This document shows positions 7,318 to 15,017 of a DNA stretch of 32,976 nt, one piece after another. The notes under the pieces are model-generated. The model was not told the origin of the DNA and made no database searches. It saw nothing but the letters and a program-made list of their open reading frames with translations. This DNA comes from Flavobacteriales bacterium (GTDB lineage Bacteria; Bacteroidota; Bacteroidia; Flavobacteriales; Flavobacteriaceae), in assembly GCA_017302935.1 (NCBI GenBank), contig JAFLBT010000016.1, positions 1 to 32,976 on the forward strand, read 5' to 3'. Position numbers and translations under genes: made by a program. The first letter of the stretch is position 1. Each line of letters begins with the position of its first letter.

Positions 7318-8286
7318 ATGTCATTATTACTATACGCAGAATCCGCAGAAGGAAAATTCAAAAAAGTAGCTTTTGAGTTAGCTTCTTATGCAAAAAAAGT
7401 AGCAGAATCATTAGGAACAACTGTTACAGCAGTTACTATAAATGCTGGCGATGTTTCTGAATTATCAAAATATGGAGTAGATAAAGTATTGAAAGTTACC
7501 AATGATAAATTAAGTGCTTTCAATGCAAAAGCGTATGCTGATGTTATCAAACAAGCCGCTCAAAAAGAAAATGCAAAAGTGATTGTTCTTTCTTCAACAA
7601 CTGACAGTATTTATTTGGCTCCGTTAGTTGCAGTTGGTTTAGAAGCCGGTTATGCTTCAAATGTGGTTGGATTACCTTTAAGCACTTCACCATTTCAAGT
7701 GAAAAGAAATGCCTTTTCCAATAAGGCTTTTAATATTACCGAAATTTCTACCGATGTAAAAGTAGTAGGATTAGCCAAAAACTCATATGGATTAGTTGAA
7801 AGCAATTCTTCATTATCAACCGAAGATTTTTCGCCAAGTTTAAACGATGCAGATTTCTCTGTTAAAGTAGAGAATGTAGAAAAAGTAACCGGAAAGGTAA
7901 CTATAGCCGATGCAGAAGTGGTCGTTTCAGGTGGTCGTGGATTAAAAGGTCCTGAGAATTGGGGATTAGTAGAAGAATTAGCAACTGTTTTAGGAGCGGC
8001 AACTGCTTGTTCAAAACCGGTTTCTGATTTAGGATGGAGACCTCATAGTGAGCACGTTGGACAAACCGGAAAGCCAGTAGCAACCAATTTATATATTGCG
8101 ATAGGAATTTCAGGAGCTATTCAGCATATTGCCGGAATCAACTCATCAAAAGTAAAAGTAGTAATCAATTCAGACCCGGAAGCTCCTTTCTTTAAAGTAG
8201 CCGATTATGGAGTGGTTGGAGATGCTTTTGAAATTGTTCCTAAATTGACTCAAAAATTAAAGGAATTTAAAGCTCAAAATTCATAA
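7318..8286 (+). CDS. etfA: Electron transfer flavoprotein, alpha subunit
   Basis: FAD-binding large subunit of ETF, partner of EtfB. The 322 residues match the family. The N-terminal domain starts MSLLLYAESAEGKFKKVAFE. The C-terminal FAD domain carries SGGRGLKGPENWGLVEELA, RPHSEHVGQTG and the ETF-alpha signature LYIAIGISGAIQHIAGI, followed by VINSDPEAPFFKVADYG. It is co-directional with etfB and followed by a strong hairpin, so the pair forms a two-gene unit. No good Shine-Dalgarno is visible before the ATG, as is common in Bacteroidetes. Confidence 0.96.
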   Translation: MSLLLYAESAEGKFKKVAFELASYAKKVAESLGTTVTAVTINAGDVSELSKYGVDKVLKVTNDKLSAFNAKAYADVIKQAAQKENAKVIVLSSTTDSIYLAPLVAVGLEAGYASNVVGLPLSTSPFQVKRNAFSNKAFNITEISTDVKVVGLAKNSYGLVESNSSLSTEDFSPSLNDADFSVKVENVEKVTGKVTIADAEVVVSGGRGLKGPENWGLVEELATVLGAATACSKPVSDLGWRPHSEHVGQTGKPVATNLYIAIGISGAIQHIAGINSSKVKVVINSDPEAPFFKVADYGVVGDAFEIVPKLTQKLKEFKAQNS

Positions 8287-8308
8287 TTTTTTATAAATTG
8301 TGCCCTTG

Positions 8309-8342
8309 TTGGGCTATCTAAATTGAGATAGTTGTATCTTTG
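8309..8342 (+). promoter_or_regulatory. Promoter of the bifunctional-nuclease gene run
   Basis: TTG (8309-8311), a 23-base spacer, then TATCTTTG (8335-8342), an exact TAnnTTTG. The -7 element lies in the loop of the 12-bp inverted repeat that ends etfA. Transcription would begin near 8347, in the downstream arm, so the new transcript would not carry the hairpin. Confidence 0.6.
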
Positions 8343-8360
8343 TTTAGATAGCCCATTTTT
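8311..8360 (+). terminator. Terminator of etfBA, overlapping the next promoter
   Basis: Perfect 12-bp stem, GGGCTATCTAAA (8311-8322) with TTTAGATAGCCC (8343-8354), a 20-base loop, then a T-rich tail. The loop is long for an intrinsic terminator because it contains a -7 element. The inverted repeat could also be an operator. Confidence 0.65.
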
Positions 8361-8409
8361 TTATCAATAATTAAATATAAATACTTCACTTTTAGTGAAT
8401 TGTTATACT

Positions 8410-9030
8410 ATGAGTCTTGTAAAACTAGCCATAAAAGGAATTTCTTATAGCCAAACCCAAAACGGTGCATATGCACTAATATTGAATGAAGTTGATGGTG
8501 AACGAAAATTACCAATTGTCATAGGAGCATTTGAAGCTCAATCAATTGCTATTGCGTTAGAAAAAGAAATAAAACCTCCTCGCCCCCTTACACATGATTT
8601 GTTCAAAAGTTTTGCCGATCGTTTTGATATTGTAGTCAAACAAGTTATTATTCACAAATTAGTCGATGGCGTTTTTTATTCCAGTATTATTTGTGAACGT
8701 GATAAAATTGAAGAAATCATTGATGCTCGAACGTCTGACGCTATTGCTTTGGCCTTACGATTCAACGCTCCCATTTTTACGTATAAAAACATTTTAGACA
8801 AAGCCGGTGTTTATTTAAAAGGAAATACCATGGAACCTGAAAATGCCGAAAATGAGGATCAAGGAGTTTTAAGCACACCTGAAACATTTGGTATTGAAGA
8901 ATCCACAAAAGACATTTATAGTTCAAAAACGGTTAAAGAGTTGTATGAATTATTAAACGAAGCCGTTCAAAATGAAGACTATGAAAAAGCGGCAAAAATC
9001 AGAGATGAAATCTCCAAAAAAGAATCTTAA
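8410..9030 (+). CDS. Bifunctional nuclease (BFN/DUF151) family protein with C-terminal UVR motif
   Basis: 206 residues from the ATG at 8410. A GTG at 8395 is in frame, but starting at the ATG gives the family's usual beginning, MSLVKLAIKGISYSQTQNGA. Residues about 1-140 are the BFN domain, with LPIVIGAFEAQSIAIALE and ARTSDAIALALRFNAPIF. Residues about 170-206 form a UVR helical hairpin (VKELYELLNEAVQNEDYEKA), the motif that joins UvrB and UvrC. Plant and bacterial relatives have reported DNase/RNase activity, but the role of this one is unknown. It probably heads a run with the transporter (26-base gap) and thyA. Confidence 0.88.
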   Translation: MSLVKLAIKGISYSQTQNGAYALILNEVDGERKLPIVIGAFEAQSIAIALEKEIKPPRPLTHDLFKSFADRFDIVVKQVIIHKLVDGVFYSSIICERDKIEEIIDARTSDAIALALRFNAPIFTYKNILDKAGVYLKGNTMEPENAENEDQGVLSTPETFGIEESTKDIYSSKTVKELYELLNEAVQNEDYEKAAKIRDEISKKES

Positions 9031-9056
9031 ATAACACATTTTCCAATCACATTATA

Positions 9057-10715
9057 ATGTATAAAAAAATCGTTTTACTATCACTAACCTTGTTGTTTAC
9101 ACTTGGTTTCAAAGCTCAAGAGTTAGAAAAAAAATGGCAATTGAGTTCTTCTAAATCGGATTATTTAGAATTAAAAGAGGGTAGCTATGAACTGAAAATT
9201 AGCTCAGACAGTCTTACACAAAAAGGAGATTATTTAGTTCAAGACAACTGCCTTTTTTTATTTGAAAATGGTGCAGATGCTCCAACAAAACGATTTATAA
9301 TTACCTCAAAATCAGATTCGCTTTTGACTTTAAAATCGAAAGACAAAGCGTATTCTTTTTTTGCCTCTAATAAAATAGAATCGGTTCAAAATCAAGGTAA
9401 ATTAATTGCCAGTGAAGGCTTTACTATTACTAGTTTGTGGAAAGGCGTATTGGGAATGTTGTCGCTTCTTTTCATTGCTTACATTTTCAGTTCCAACCGA
9501 AAAGGAATTAATTGGAAAACGGTTGTGATTGGTGTTTTAGCACAGTTAGTTTTAGCTATTGGAGTGCTAAAAGTCGAATTTATAAAAAATCTTTTTGAGT
9601 TTGTTGGCGGATTGTTTGTAAAAGTTTTGGATTTTACAAGAGCTGGAAGTGAATTTTTATTGGGTGGAATGATGAATGTAGATAATTTCGGTTTCATCTT
9701 CTTATTCCAAGTTTTACCAACGATTATTTTCTTTTCTGCCTTAACTTCTTTGCTATTTTATTTAGGCATTATTCAAGTTGTTGTAAAAGGTTTAGCGATG
9801 CTTTTAACCAAAATTTTAGGTATTTCAGGAGCAGAAAGTTTATCAGTAGCCGGAAACATCTTTTTAGGACAAACCGAAGCTCCATTGATGATTAAAGCTT
9901 ATTTGGAGAAAATGAATAAAAGTGAAATTCTCTTGGTTATGGTTGGTGGAATGGCCACAGTTGCCGGAGGAGTTTTAGCTGCTTATATAGGTTTTCTAGG
10001 TGGAAATGACCCTGCTTTACGATTAGAATTTGCCAAACATTTACTTGCTGCTTCAGTAATGGCAGCTCCGGGGGCGATTGTTGTTTCAAAAATATTGTTC
10101 CCTCAAACGGAAACTATTGATACGAATGTAGAAGTTTCTAAAGATAAAATAGGTTCTAATATACTAGATGCAATAGCCACCGGAACAACAGAAGGGTTAA
10201 AATTAGCCGCCAATGTTGCAGCTATGTTATTAGTTTTTATTGCTTTTATTGCGATGATAAATTACACCTTAGGTTGGATTGGCGGTTGGTCTGGATTAAA
10301 TGAAGTTATTGCCTCAAACACACCTTATTCTAAATTTTCATTAGAAACTATTTTAGGAATTGTGTTTGCCCCCTTAATGTGGTTAATTGGTGTGGCTCAA
10401 GAAGACGTCATGTTAATGGGGCAATTACTGGGGATAAAATTAGCCGCATCTGAATTTGTGGGCTACATTCAATTGGCTGAGTTAAAAAATGCCGCTTCTA
10501 CGATTCATTTTACGTATGATAAATCAGTAATCATGGCGACTTATATGTTATGTGGTTTTGCCAATTTTGCTTCCATCGGAATTCAAATTGGAGGAATTGG
10601 GTCATTAGCTCCAGGTCAACGTAAAACACTTTCTGAATTTGGTTTAAAAGCGGTAATTGGTGGAAGTTTGGCATCTCTGCTTTCAGCTACAATTGCCGGA
10701 ATGATTATTGGATAA
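9057..10715 (+). CDS. Concentrative nucleoside transporter (NupC/CNT family) with N-terminal exported beta domain
   Basis: 552 residues, against roughly 400-430 for simple bacterial CNT proteins. Residues 1-21 look like a signal peptide (MYKKIVLLSLTLLFTLGFKAQ). Residues about 22-110 are polar and beta-rich and resemble a small lipocalin-like domain. The transporter core follows from about residue 125, with NFGFIFLFQVLPTIIFFSAL, the substrate-site motif GQTEAPLMIKAYLEKMNKSE, GGMATVAGGVLAAYIGFLGG and FANFASIGIQIGGIGSLAPG. It is expected to take up nucleosides with Na+ or H+ across the inner membrane. The next gene begins 2 bases after its stop, and thyA follows that, linking nucleoside uptake with dTMP supply. 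Confidence 0.9.
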   Translation: MYKKIVLLSLTLLFTLGFKAQELEKKWQLSSSKSDYLELKEGSYELKISSDSLTQKGDYLVQDNCLFLFENGADAPTKRFIITSKSDSLLTLKSKDKAYSFFASNKIESVQNQGKLIASEGFTITSLWKGVLGMLSLLFIAYIFSSNRKGINWKTVVIGVLAQLVLAIGVLKVEFIKNLFEFVGGLFVKVLDFTRAGSEFLLGGMMNVDNFGFIFLFQVLPTIIFFSALTSLLFYLGIIQVVVKGLAMLLTKILGISGAESLSVAGNIFLGQTEAPLMIKAYLEKMNKSEILLVMVGGMATVAGGVLAAYIGFLGGNDPALRLEFAKHLLAASVMAAPGAIVVSKILFPQTETIDTNVEVSKDKIGSNILDAIATGTTEGLKLAANVAAMLLVFIAFIAMINYTLGWIGGWSGLNEVIASNTPYSKFSLETILGIVFAPLMWLIGVAQEDVMLMGQLLGIKLAASEFVGYIQLAELKNAASTIHFTYDKSVIMATYMLCGFANFASIGIQIGGIGSLAPGQRKTLSEFGLKAVIGGSLASLLSATIAGMIIG

Positions 10716-10717
10716 AT

Positions 10718-11065
10718 ATGACACATCATTTTATTTGTAACCATTGTAAGTACGAAAATAGAGTTTCCATTAATGAAAGCGATAGAGGAACGTATCAAAT
10801 GCAACATGGTGATTTTAAAGACACAACTTGCACTAGTTGTTTGAAAAAAGAAAAAACACACATAAATGATATTTTTGGCAAAGTATCTAAAACCTTAATA
10901 TTATCTAGCTTTTTTACAAGCATTATAATTGCGGTAATTTTATTTTTCACTTTTAGAAATATAATAATTATTTCATCTGAAATTATCGGAATTCCAACAC
11001 TGTTGTTTTTTTATGAAAATAATTTAGTTAAATCGTTTAATGTTTATAGAATTAGAAAAAAATGA
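10718..11065 (+). CDS. Small zinc-ribbon membrane protein of unknown function
   Basis: 115 residues, not assigned to a named family. The N-terminal half has two CxxC pairs, C7-N-H-C10 and C38-T-S-C41, a likely zinc ribbon. Two hydrophobic segments (about 60-80 and 83-100) follow, then a basic tail (RIRKK). The start lies 2 bases after the transporter stop, and the TGA stop overlaps the thyA ATG (ATGA at 11062-11065). Such tight packing on both sides supports a real, translationally coupled gene. Its composition is AT-rich like its surroundings. A role in the transporter or in nucleotide metabolism is guesswork. Confidence 0.8.
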   Translation: MTHHFICNHCKYENRVSINESDRGTYQMQHGDFKDTTCTSCLKKEKTHINDIFGKVSKTLILSSFFTSIIIAVILFFTFRNIIIISSEIIGIPTLLFFYENNLVKSFNVYRIRKK

Positions 11066-11886
11066 AACAGTATCATGATTTAGTCAAACACGTTTTAGAA
11101 AATGGCTCACAAAAAGGCGACAGAACCGGGACAGGAACCATCAGTGTTTTCGGCTATCAAATGCGTTTTGATTTAAGTGAAGGTTTTCCGATGGTGACCA
11201 CCAAAAAACTGCACTTAAAATCGATTATTTATGAGTTGTTATGGTTTTTAAAAGGCGATACAAACATTAATTATCTCAAAGAAAATGGTGTAAAAATTTG
11301 GGACGAATGGGCCGATGAAAATGGCGATTTAGGTCCGGTTTACGGTCATCAATGGCGAAATTGGAACAGTGAAGAAATTGATCAAATTACCGAATTAATA
11401 GAAACGTTGAAGAAAAATCCAAATAGCAGAAGAATGTTGGTTTCTGCTTGGAATCCTTCTGTTTTACCGGATACATCGAAATCATTTGCAGAAAATGTAG
11501 CGAATGGAAAAGCGGCTCTTCCTCCCTGTCATGCCTTTTTTCAATTTTATGTAGCCGATGGAAAATTAAGTTGTCAATTGTATCAACGCAGTGCAGACAT
11601 CTTTTTAGGTGTTCCATTTAATATTGCCTCATACGCTTTACTAACCATGATGATTGCACAAGTTTGTGATTTACAACCAGGTGATTTTATTCACACTTTT
11701 GGTGATGCACATATTTACAACAACCACATTGAACAATTGGAATTACAACTTTCGCGTGAACCAAGACCACTACCAAAAATGGTTTTAAATCCGGAAATTA
11801 AATCTATTTTCGATTTTACATTTGATGATTTTACGTTGGAAGGATATGATCCGCATCCGCATATTAAAGGAGCAGTGGCTGTTTAA
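11062..11886 (+). CDS. thyA: Thymidylate synthase
   Basis: Converts dUMP to dTMP using methylene-tetrahydrofolate as carbon donor and reductant. The 274 residues include a roughly 10-residue insertion before the catalytic loop relative to E. coli ThyA. Seen motifs are [20 protein letters not shown] near the start, [11 protein letters not shown] (residues 91-101), the paired arginines in [13 protein letters not shown], the catalytic cysteine C156 in [12 protein letters not shown], and [15 protein letters not shown]. The end, [10 protein letters not shown], is the standard C-terminus, so the gene is complete. The start overlaps the upstream stop by 4 bases. The dihydrofolate it produces is recycled by FolA, encoded 2.2 kb downstream. 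Confidence 0.97.
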   Translation: MKQYHDLVKHVLENGSQKGDRTGTGTISVFGYQMRFDLSEGFPMVTTKKLHLKSIIYELLWFLKGDTNINYLKENGVKIWDEWADENGDLGPVYGHQWRNWNSEEIDQITELIETLKKNPNSRRMLVSAWNPSVLPDTSKSFAENVANGKAALPPCHAFFQFYVADGKLSCQLYQRSADIFLGVPFNIASYALLTMMIAQVCDLQPGDFIHTFGDAHIYNNHIEQLELQLSREPRPLPKMVLNPEIKSIFDFTFDDFTLEGYDPHPHIKGAVAV

Positions 11887-11895
11887 AATTTATTT

Positions 11896-12690
11896 ATGAA
11901 ATATCAATTATTCTTTTTTTTATTTTCATTTTCTTTGATTAGTCAAGAAATTAAATCTCAAAAATATTATCCATTTACGGATATCTGCAACATAGAGTCA
12001 GACTATTATGATTGTGAAAGAGAGATTTTTGAAAAAGAAATAGTAGGATTAATTACTCCTGAAATTGAAAATGACATCATTACGAAAATGATAGACAACA
12101 AAGCTTCTTTAACTTTTGCTTTTGTTTACGGTCCAAATAAACCTATTAGAGAAGATATTGATATTGACTTTGTAAATGAAGAATTGAAAATTAAAATAAT
12201 TCAATTTTTACTTCAATTACAACCCTATCCAAGCGTTGAAAACCCTGAGGATATACTTAAAGCAAAACGTTTTGAATTTGTTTTTTTAAAAAATTCAGAC
12301 AACAAACTTATTATTGCTAGTACTGAATTATTAAAAGAAATGAAATATAAATCTCAATTAAAATTTATGATTGGACCTCATCCGTCAGAATGTGCAAATT
12401 CAGCTGATTTAGAAGGTTGTGTTAATAAATATTTCTCAAATCATATAGTCAAAAATTTTCGATATCCGAATAAAGCACTAAGAAAAGGGATTGAGGGCAG
12501 AGTTGAATGTAAATTTTATATTGATAAAAACGGAATGTTAATTATTCAAGAATTAAGTGGTCCTGATAAAATGCTGGAGGACGAAGCCGAAAGAATTTTG
12601 AAAAAAATTCCAAAATTTGTAAATGGAACAATTAAAGGGATTCCCGTAAAATTTTCGCTAAGTATACCTATTACTTTTAAACTTGACTAA
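11896..12690 (+). CDS. Exported TonB-C domain protein with an apparent internal duplication
   Basis: 264 residues. Residues 1-22 look like a cleavable signal peptide (MKYQLFFFLFSFSLISQEIK). Residues about 165-264 form a TonB C-terminal-type domain: a cysteine pair C166/C175, FRYP at 188-191, GIEGRVECKFYIDKNG, and a final strand SLSIPITFKLD. There is no proline-rich linker or long membrane anchor, so it is not a classical TonB. Residues about 31-132 echo the same layout (C31/C40, then QFLLQLQPYPSVENPED and KRFEFVFLK), suggesting a degenerate first copy. It starts 9 bases after thyA, so it is probably co-transcribed. Function unknown. Confidence 0.78.
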   Translation: MKYQLFFFLFSFSLISQEIKSQKYYPFTDICNIESDYYDCEREIFEKEIVGLITPEIENDIITKMIDNKASLTFAFVYGPNKPIREDIDIDFVNEELKIKIIQFLLQLQPYPSVENPEDILKAKRFEFVFLKNSDNKLIIASTELLKEMKYKSQLKFMIGPHPSECANSADLEGCVNKYFSNHIVKNFRYPNKALRKGIEGRVECKFYIDKNGMLIIQELSGPDKMLEDEAERILKKIPKFVNGTIKGIPVKFSLSIPITFKLD

Positions 12691-12716
12691 ATAATCCACA
12701 ATAACTAATTAAAAGG

Positions 12717-13148
12717 ATGTATAAAATTAGAATTTTGTTTTTTCTTTTATGTTTTAATTTGATTTCAGCTCAAACAGAAGAGAGCGAGAATCAAGAAAAT
12801 GTTTCTTTTCAAATTATTGAAGATGTTCCAATTTTTCCTGGTTGCGAGGATATTCCAATGAAAGAAAGGAAACAATGCTTCCAAGAAAAAATACAAGAAC
12901 ATATTAAAATAAATTTCAGATACCCAAGAGCTGCAATTAAAGATAAAATTCAGGGAAAAGTATTTATTTCCTTTATAATTGAAAAAGATGGTAGTGTTAA
13001 CATAAGTAAAATAAGAGGTCCACATCCTATTTTGGAGGATGAAGCAAAAAGAATATTTTCATTATTGCCAAAAATGATACCCGGTTATCAAAAAGGCAAG
13101 CCCGTAAGAATGTCAATGGCAATTCCTTTAACATTCAAGTTGACATAA
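12717..13148 (+). CDS. Small exported TonB-C domain protein
   Basis: 143 residues. A signal peptide is likely at 1-19 (MYKIRILFFLLCFNLISAQ). The mature part has VPIFPGCE with C43, a second cysteine C54, FRYP at 67-70, then IQGKVFISFIIEKDGSV and AIPLTFKLT. This is the single-domain TonB-C arrangement common in Flavobacteriaceae, where it is often labelled energy transducer TonB. Like its upstream neighbour it lacks a membrane anchor and linker, so direct energy transduction is doubtful. The 26-base gap and shared layout indicate tandem paralogues. The run ends at the hairpin that follows. Confidence 0.82.
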   Translation: MYKIRILFFLLCFNLISAQTEESENQENVSFQIIEDVPIFPGCEDIPMKERKQCFQEKIQEHIKINFRYPRAAIKDKIQGKVFISFIIEKDGSVNISKIRGPHPILEDEAKRIFSLLPKMIPGYQKGKPVRMSMAIPLTFKLT

Positions 13149-13151
13149 AAA

Positions 13152-13171
13152 AACCACCTAAAAAGGTGGTT
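13152..13171 (-). terminator. Bidirectional terminator between the TonB-C gene and the CBM48 gene
   Basis: 8-bp stem (13152-13159 with 13164-13171) with an AAAA loop. A T-run follows on the minus strand and an A/T-rich tail on the plus strand. It serves two converging genes and is stronger for the minus-strand one. Confidence 0.75.
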
Positions 13172-13193
13172 AAATTTAAATTTTAAGCTATTA

Positions 13194-13490
13194 TTAAACC
13201 GCTACAACACTATTTTCAGCAGCAGCAAAATCATTCCATTTGTAAGCATCTGCTTGATCGTCGTTTACAAATTCTCCGTCAACTAAATAACGGAATTCGT
13301 ACGAATTAGAAGCCGGTAATTCAAATGTTGCTTTGAATGTTCCGTTTTTTAACTTGCTTAATTCACCTTCTTTGGGATTCCAATTGTTGAAGTCACCAAC
13401 AACAGCGGCAGTAGTTGCCTCTTTCGCTTCGATTGAAAAAGTTACTTTACAAACCGGTTTTGTTTTTATAAATTGTTTCTTAATTGCCAT
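13194..13490 (-). CDS. Stand-alone CBM48 / isoamylase early-set (AMPK glycogen-binding-like) domain protein
   Basis: 98 residues consisting almost entirely of one immunoglobulin-like domain. It carries TFSIEAKEATTAAVVGDFNN followed by WNPKEG, then SYEFRYLVDGEFVNDDQADA. The Trp and the YLVDG segment match the carbohydrate-binding face of CBM48/AMPK-beta domains. There is no signal peptide, so it is cytoplasmic. No catalytic domain is attached, and no glycogen gene is nearby. It may bind alpha-glucan or a partner protein. The domain call is firm, the role open. Single gene with its own terminator. Confidence 0.85.
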   Translation of the reverse strand: MAIKKQFIKTKPVCKVTFSIEAKEATTAAVVGDFNNWNPKEGELSKLKNGTFKATFELPASNSYEFRYLVDGEFVNDDQADAYKWNDFAAAENSVVAV

Positions 13491-13733
13491 AACTATCTAA
13501 TTTTTAGAATTATGCTACAAAGAAACAAACAGAATAATGAAAATCAAATAGTTAGCGTTACTTTTATCATTTTGTTAAAAAGTCAAGCTAAAAAAATAGA
13601 ATTCAATAATTTATAACCTATTGATTTGCACATATGAAAACAGGAAATCGGTTTCGTAATTCATTTTACACAATTTGATTTTTTTATTTTTCAAAAAAAC
13701 TTTACCTTTCAATGCCAAAAAACAGCAAAATTT

Positions 13734-14084
13734 ATGGATATGAATACGGAGCAACATGAAAAATATGAATATGCTCGCAGACGAATAAAACAAAAGAAAA
13801 GATTATATTTTCACTTTGTCTTGTTTTTAGTGGGTAGTTTATTTTTCTTTTTAATCGAAAAATTCTTTGATATTCAACCTTTTGAAGGATGGTATTTATG
13901 GGCTGTAACGCTTTGGTTTTTTCTATTCATCCTTCATTTTATTAAAGTTTATATCACCGACCGGTTCATGAATAAAGAATGGGAAAGAGAACAAATTGAA
14001 CGCTTAATGGCAAAACAAGAGCAACGCATTAAACAACTGGAACAAAAAGTTGAGAATGACATCAATTCAAAAAAAGTAGAATAA
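13734..14084 (+). CDS. 2TM domain protein
   Basis: 116 residues. The N-terminus is highly charged (EKYEYARRRIKQKKRLYFHF), followed by two membrane helices at about 27-45 and 53-72. The C-terminal third (KEWEREQIERLMAKQEQRIK) is a charged coiled coil that should lie in the cytoplasm. This layout fits the Bacteroidetes 2TM family, which also occurs fused to LytTR-type histidine kinases. Here it stands alone. The gap to folA is 2 bases, so the two are co-transcribed. A near-consensus -7 element, TACCTTTC, lies at 13703-13710. The role is unknown. Confidence 0.75.
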   Translation: MDMNTEQHEKYEYARRRIKQKKRLYFHFVLFLVGSLFFFLIEKFFDIQPFEGWYLWAVTLWFFLFILHFIKVYITDRFMNKEWEREQIERLMAKQEQRIKQLEQKVENDINSKKVE

Positions 14085-14086
14085 GC

Positions 14087-14569
14087 ATGATTATTATGAT
14101 TGCTGCTGCGGCAGAAAACAATGCCTTAGGAAAAAACAACGATTTGGTTTGGCATTTGCCCAATGATTTTAAACGATTTAAAGAACTTACTTCCGGTCAT
14201 TATATCATAATGGGAAGAAAAACGTTTGAAAGTTTCCCAAAATTACTACCCAATAGAACACACATAATTATTACTCGTCAAAAAAATTATCAACCTGACC
14301 ATTGTATTGTTGTGGATAGTTTAAAGAAAGCGTTAGAATATATTCCCGAAGAGGAAGATGGATTTATCATAGGCGGTGGAGAAATCTACAAACAAGCTAT
14401 TAAAATTGCCGATATTATAGAACTTACTCGTGTTCATGCTTCTTATGAAGCAGATACTTTTTTTCCGGAAATTAATGATGATGAATGGCAACTTATTGAA
14501 GAAGAATACCACCCTAAAGATGAAAAGCATGCAGTAGATTTTAGTTATTTAACCTACATCCGTAAATAA
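14087..14569 (+). CDS. folA: Dihydrofolate reductase
   Basis: Reduces dihydrofolate to tetrahydrofolate with NADPH; target of trimethoprim. The 160 residues match the family. Near the N-terminus MIIMIAAAAENNALGKNNDL is followed by VWHLPND, placing the catalytic acidic residue at D27. YIIMGRKTFESFPKLLPNR and DGFIIGGGEIYKQAI are the NADPH-binding segments. It overlaps no gene but sits 2 bases after the 2TM gene. ThyA, which makes dihydrofolate, is encoded about 2.2 kb upstream on the same strand but in a separate transcription unit. Confidence 0.96.
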   Translation: MIIMIAAAAENNALGKNNDLVWHLPNDFKRFKELTSGHYIIMGRKTFESFPKLLPNRTHIIITRQKNYQPDHCIVVDSLKKALEYIPEEEDGFIIGGGEIYKQAIKIADIIELTRVHASYEADTFFPEINDDEWQLIEEEYHPKDEKHAVDFSYLTYIRK

Positions 14570-14572
14570 AAA

Positions 14573-14594
14573 AAACATCCCTTTCGGGATGTTT
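14573..14594 (-). terminator. Terminator between folA and the small membrane protein
   Basis: 9-bp perfect stem (14573-14581 with 14586-14594) with loop TTTC. On the minus strand eight or more T follow, so it is strongest for the minus-strand gene ending at 14622. It can also stop folA transcripts, weakly. Confidence 0.75.
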
Positions 14595-14621
14595 AGAATC
14601 ATTGTTTCATGTTTAAGTAGC

Positions 14622-14960
14622 CTATTCAAGCATCAGTATCTGATAACTTAATATAAAAATTACCACTGCCAGAAAAACTCCAGAAATGAAGATTACGACA
14701 TTGGCAAACCTCTGAGAATACATCTCAAAGAAACCTTTAATACCAAATACCACAAAGGTACTAAAGGCGAAAAAAACTAAAATTTCCAAAAACAAATTTA
14801 ACCCTAAGAACGTGCTTGGCACCCCAACTGCAGAACCGCTTAATAAAACGGAACTGTCGATACTGCTAACAAGAAAAAATGTGATGACTAGTGCCAATAG
14901 TATCCATTTCATTTCAGCTTTAATAACTCTTGATAACATGTAAACAAGTAATTGATTCAT
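14622..14960 (-). CDS. Small integral membrane protein, unknown function
   Basis: 112 residues from the ATG at 14958-14960 (MNQLLVYMLSRVIKAEMKW). In-frame upstream starts exist at 14993 (GTG) and 14987 (ATG), but they begin inside or at the edge of a hairpin and add a polar stretch, so I prefer the shorter form. Three hydrophobic helices lie at about 18-33, 50-75 and 85-108, with few charged residues between. I do not recognise the family. It ends at a strong minus-strand terminator. Upstream lie a stem-loop and a 22-bp perfect palindrome that may control it. Confidence 0.65.
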   Translation of the reverse strand: MNQLLVYMLSRVIKAEMKWILLALVITFFLVSSIDSSVLLSGSAVGVPSTFLGLNLFLEILVFFAFSTFVVFGIKGFFEMYSQRFANVVIFISGVFLAVVIFILSYQILMLE

Positions 14961-14993
14961 GTTGTAAAATTCAACATTAAGAATCATATACAC

Positions 14994-15017
14994 AATCCCT
15001 AAAAATAGGGATTTTTT
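14994..15017 (+). terminator. Hairpin with T-run between divergent genes
   Basis: Stem AATCCCTA (14994-15001) with TAGGGATT (15006-15013), loop AAAA, followed by TTTT. On the plus strand it looks like an intrinsic terminator, though no plus-strand gene ends here; it could stop antisense read-through from folA. On the minus strand it would be a leader hairpin of the small membrane protein gene. Confidence 0.45.

Noticed and set aside
13491-13733. Small gene or RNA in the 243-base gap between the CBM48 and 2TM genes
   Set aside because: Only a 14-codon frame and AT-rich sequence are visible, with no stable hairpin or convincing family.
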